From the NCBI GenBank assembly GCA_937915485.1, contig CALGII010000259.1:1-6823 (forward strand): DNA of 6,823 nucleotides, read 5' to 3'. The notes under the pieces were generated by a model, which was not told where the DNA came from, searched no databases, and was given only the letters and a program-made list of their open reading frames with translations. A program made the translations under genes and the position numbers. Source of the DNA: an uncultured Ignavibacteriota bacterium (GTDB taxonomy: Bacteria > Bacteroidota > Ignavibacteria > Tepidaquicellales > Tepidaquicellaceae). Below, piece by piece: positions 4,911 to 6,823 of the stretch. Every line of letters begins with the position of its first letter. Position 1 is the stretch's first letter.

Positions 4911-6823
4911 ATGAAACCGGATTTTTCAAAACTGGATTTAAACTTATCCTCCGCTAAAGTAACAAAAGAGGAATGGGAAAGGAAATTCAAGCAGGAGACA
5001 GGTAAAACGCCTCGAGAGTTTGTCTGGCAGACAATGGAGCAGATTGACGTTAAACCTCTTTATACAAAAGATGATTTAAAGAATCTCGAGCATATAGAAT
5101 ACGTCGCGGGCATCCCGCCGTTTCTCAGAGGTCCGTATTCCACGATGTATGTTCAGAGACCGTGGACGGTACGCCAGTATGCGGGCTTTTCCACGGCGGA
5201 AGAAAGCAACGCTTTCTACAGAAGAAATCTCGCAGCGGGTCAGATGGGGCTTTCAGTCGCATTCGATCTCGCGACTCACAGGGGATACGACTCCGACCAT
5301 AACCGTGTCGTAGGCGACGTCGGCAAAGCAGGCGTTGCAATTGATTCGATAGAGGACATGAAAATTCTCTTCTCGGGAATTCCGCTCGATAAAATGTCGG
5401 TATCGATGACGATGAACGGAGCCGTCCTTCCGGTGCTCGCTTTCTACATTGTAGCAGCAGAAGAACAGGGCGTAAAGTGGGAACAATTAACGGGCACGAT
5501 ACAGAACGATATACTTAAAGAATACATGGTTCGCAACACATACATTTATCCTCCCGAGCCGTCGATAAGAATCATCGCGGATATTTTCAAGTTTACATCT
5601 CAGAACATGCCAAAGTTCAACAGCATAAGCATATCGGGATACCACATGCAGGAAGCGGGGGCAACGGCGGACCTTGAGATGGCTTATACACTTGCCGACG
5701 GTCTTGAATACGTCAGGACGGGTATAAAGGCGGGAATGGACGTTGACACTTTCGCACCGAGGTTGTCGTTTTTCTGGGCTGAAGGGATGAATTATTTCAT
5801 GGAAGTCTCAAAGTTACGTGCCGCAAGAGTCATCTGGGCAAAACTAATAAAGATGTTCGACCCGAAGAACCCGAAATCGATGGCGCTAAGGACCCATTCA
5901 CAAACGTCAGGATGGAGTCTCACGGAGCAGGACCCGTTCAATAACGTTGTGAGGACCTGCGTCGAAGCGATGGCGGCGGCGCTTGGTCACACTCAGTCGC
6001 TTCATACAAATTCTCTCGACGAGGCAATCGCCTTGCCTACAGATTTTTCCGCACGCATAGCGAGGAACACGCAATTGTACCTTCAGGATGAGACCGGAAT
6101 CTGCAAGGTAATCGACCCGTGGGGCGGCTCATACTACGTAGAGAGCCTTACGAATGAACTCCTTCAAAGAGGCTGGGAACACATTCTCGAAGTCGAATCT
6201 TACGGCGGAATGACAAAGGCAATCGAAGCAGGAATTCCGAAATTAAGGATTGAAGAAGCGTCCGCGAGGAGACAGGCGCGAATTGATTCGGGCAGAGAAA
6301 CCATAGTCGGGGTAAATAAATACTGTCTCGATAAGGAAGAGCCTATTGAAATTCTCGAAGTAGATAACACAGCAGTCAGGCTTTCGCAGATAAAAAGACT
6401 CAACGAAATGAAGTCAAAAAGGAACGAGGATGATGTTCGCGCGGCACTCGACGCTCTGACAAAATGCGCGGAATCAGGGGAAGGCAATCTGCTGGACCTT
6501 TCAATAAAGGCTGCAAGGGTCAGGGCGACACTTGGAGAAATATCATTTGCACTCGAAAAAAACTGGGGGAGGTTTCAGGCCGTGACAAGAACAATATCAG
6601 GCGTTTACAGTTCGGAGTACTCATCCGACGAAGAAAGCAAGGTGAAGGAAGCGAAACGTCTTACGGACGAATTCGCGAAAAAGGAAGGACGCAGACCCCG
6701 AATCATGATAGCGAAGATGGGGCAGGACGGACACGACAGGGGCGCGAAAGTCGTTGCTACCGCTTATGCGGATATGGGTTTTGACGTTGACGTGGGTCCT
6801 TTGTTCCAGACACCCGAGGAAAC
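4911..6823 (+). CDS. mutB: Methylmalonyl-CoA mutase large (alpha, catalytic) subunit, 3' end beyond window
   Basis: This is the catalytic subunit of the adenosylcobalamin-dependent mutase; 637 codons are present and the frame is open at the window edge. Known active-site residues of the Propionibacterium shermanii enzyme are recognisable at a constant +1 offset: Y90 in RQYAG, R208 in VRNTYIYPP, and Y244/H245 in GYHMQEAG. The TIM barrel fills roughly the first 420 residues, with DPWGGSYY at 402-409. After a linker, the B12 domain begins near residue 596, and the cobalt-binding signature D606-G-H608-D-R-G611 is intact, as is K602 just before it. The window ends within this domain, and about 80-100 residues are probably missing. 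An in-frame TAA at 4902-4904 fixes ATG 4911 as the first possible start. It would normally follow mutA closely; here the cassette lies between them. Confidence 0.97.
   Translation, partial: MKPDFSKLDLNLSSAKVTKEEWERKFKQETGKTPREFVWQTMEQIDVKPLYTKDDLKNLEHIEYVAGIPPFLRGPYSTMYVQRPWTVRQYAGFSTAEESNAFYRRNLAAGQMGLSVAFDLATHRGYDSDHNRVVGDVGKAGVAIDSIEDMKILFSGIPLDKMSVSMTMNGAVLPVLAFYIVAAEEQGVKWEQLTGTIQNDILKEYMVRNTYIYPPEPSIRIIADIFKFTSQNMPKFNSISISGYHMQEAGATADLEMAYTLADGLEYVRTGIKAGMDVDTFAPRLSFFWAEGMNYFMEVSKLRAARVIWAKLIKMFDPKNPKSMALRTHSQTSGWSLTEQDPFNNVVRTCVEAMAAALGHTQSLHTNSLDEAIALPTDFSARIARNTQLYLQDETGICKVIDPWGGSYYVESLTNELLQRGWEHILEVESYGGMTKAIEAGIPKLRIEEASARRQARIDSGRETIVGVNKYCLDKEEPIEILEVDNTAVRLSQIKRLNEMKSKRNEDDVRAALDALTKCAESGEGNLLDLSIKAARVRATLGEISFALEKNWGRFQAVTRTISGVYSSEYSSDEESKVKEAKRLTDEFAKKEGRRPRIMIAKMGQDGHDRGAKVVATAYADMGFDVDVGPLFQTPEE

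Noticed and set aside
5125..6784. ORFs opposite or out of frame with mutB (5125-5340, 5253-5486, 6200-6487, 6464-6784).
   Set aside because: The mutB frame is continuous and highly conserved throughout, so these are overlapping noise.

Overview
The window fits a bacterium of the Bacteroidota / Ignavibacteriota side of the FCB group. This is inferred from style, not from a marker gene. Start codons sit behind AT-rich leaders with no Shine-Dalgarno sequence. Three of the genes encode lipoproteins. There is a two-gene (mutA + mutB) methylmalonyl-CoA mutase and a methionine sulfoxide reductase fused in the order MsrB-MsrA. The main genes have moderate GC, and 4116-4869 is clearly more AT-rich.

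Layout. On the minus strand, 27-1748, lie a lipid-anchored bifunctional methionine sulfoxide reductase (27-992) and two tiny paralogous coiled-coil lipoproteins (1137-1382 and 1497-1748). A divergent intergenic region (1749-1985) follows and could fold into a structured leader. On the plus strand come mutA (1986-4109), an inserted cassette (4116-4869) and mutB (4911 to the window end, cut off inside its cobalamin-binding domain).

How the genes work together. MutA and MutB form the heterodimeric adenosylcobalamin-dependent mutase that interconverts succinyl-CoA and methylmalonyl-CoA. MutB keeps the catalytic residues and the cobalt-ligating DxHxxG motif. MutA has lost both, as is normal for the small subunit. 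The minus-strand genes encode cell-envelope functions (protein-oxidation repair and probable structural lipoproteins) and have no evident link to the mutase.

Most interesting part. The two mutase genes, usually adjacent, are separated by a 754-bp cassette. Its ends are 46-nt imperfect inverted repeats, each built from four tandem 9-nt units of the form NNCGCWAAG plus an AT-rich tail. It carries one gene, for a GxxExxY-family protein with a PD-(D/E)xK-nuclease-like core. There is no transposase. The protein family is known, but a minimal mobile unit made of this putative nuclease plus its own 9-nt-period termini is an inference worth testing. A second item is the lipoprotein pair, which resembles Braun's lipoprotein in architecture (lipidated Cys, unbroken heptads, C-terminal Lys).
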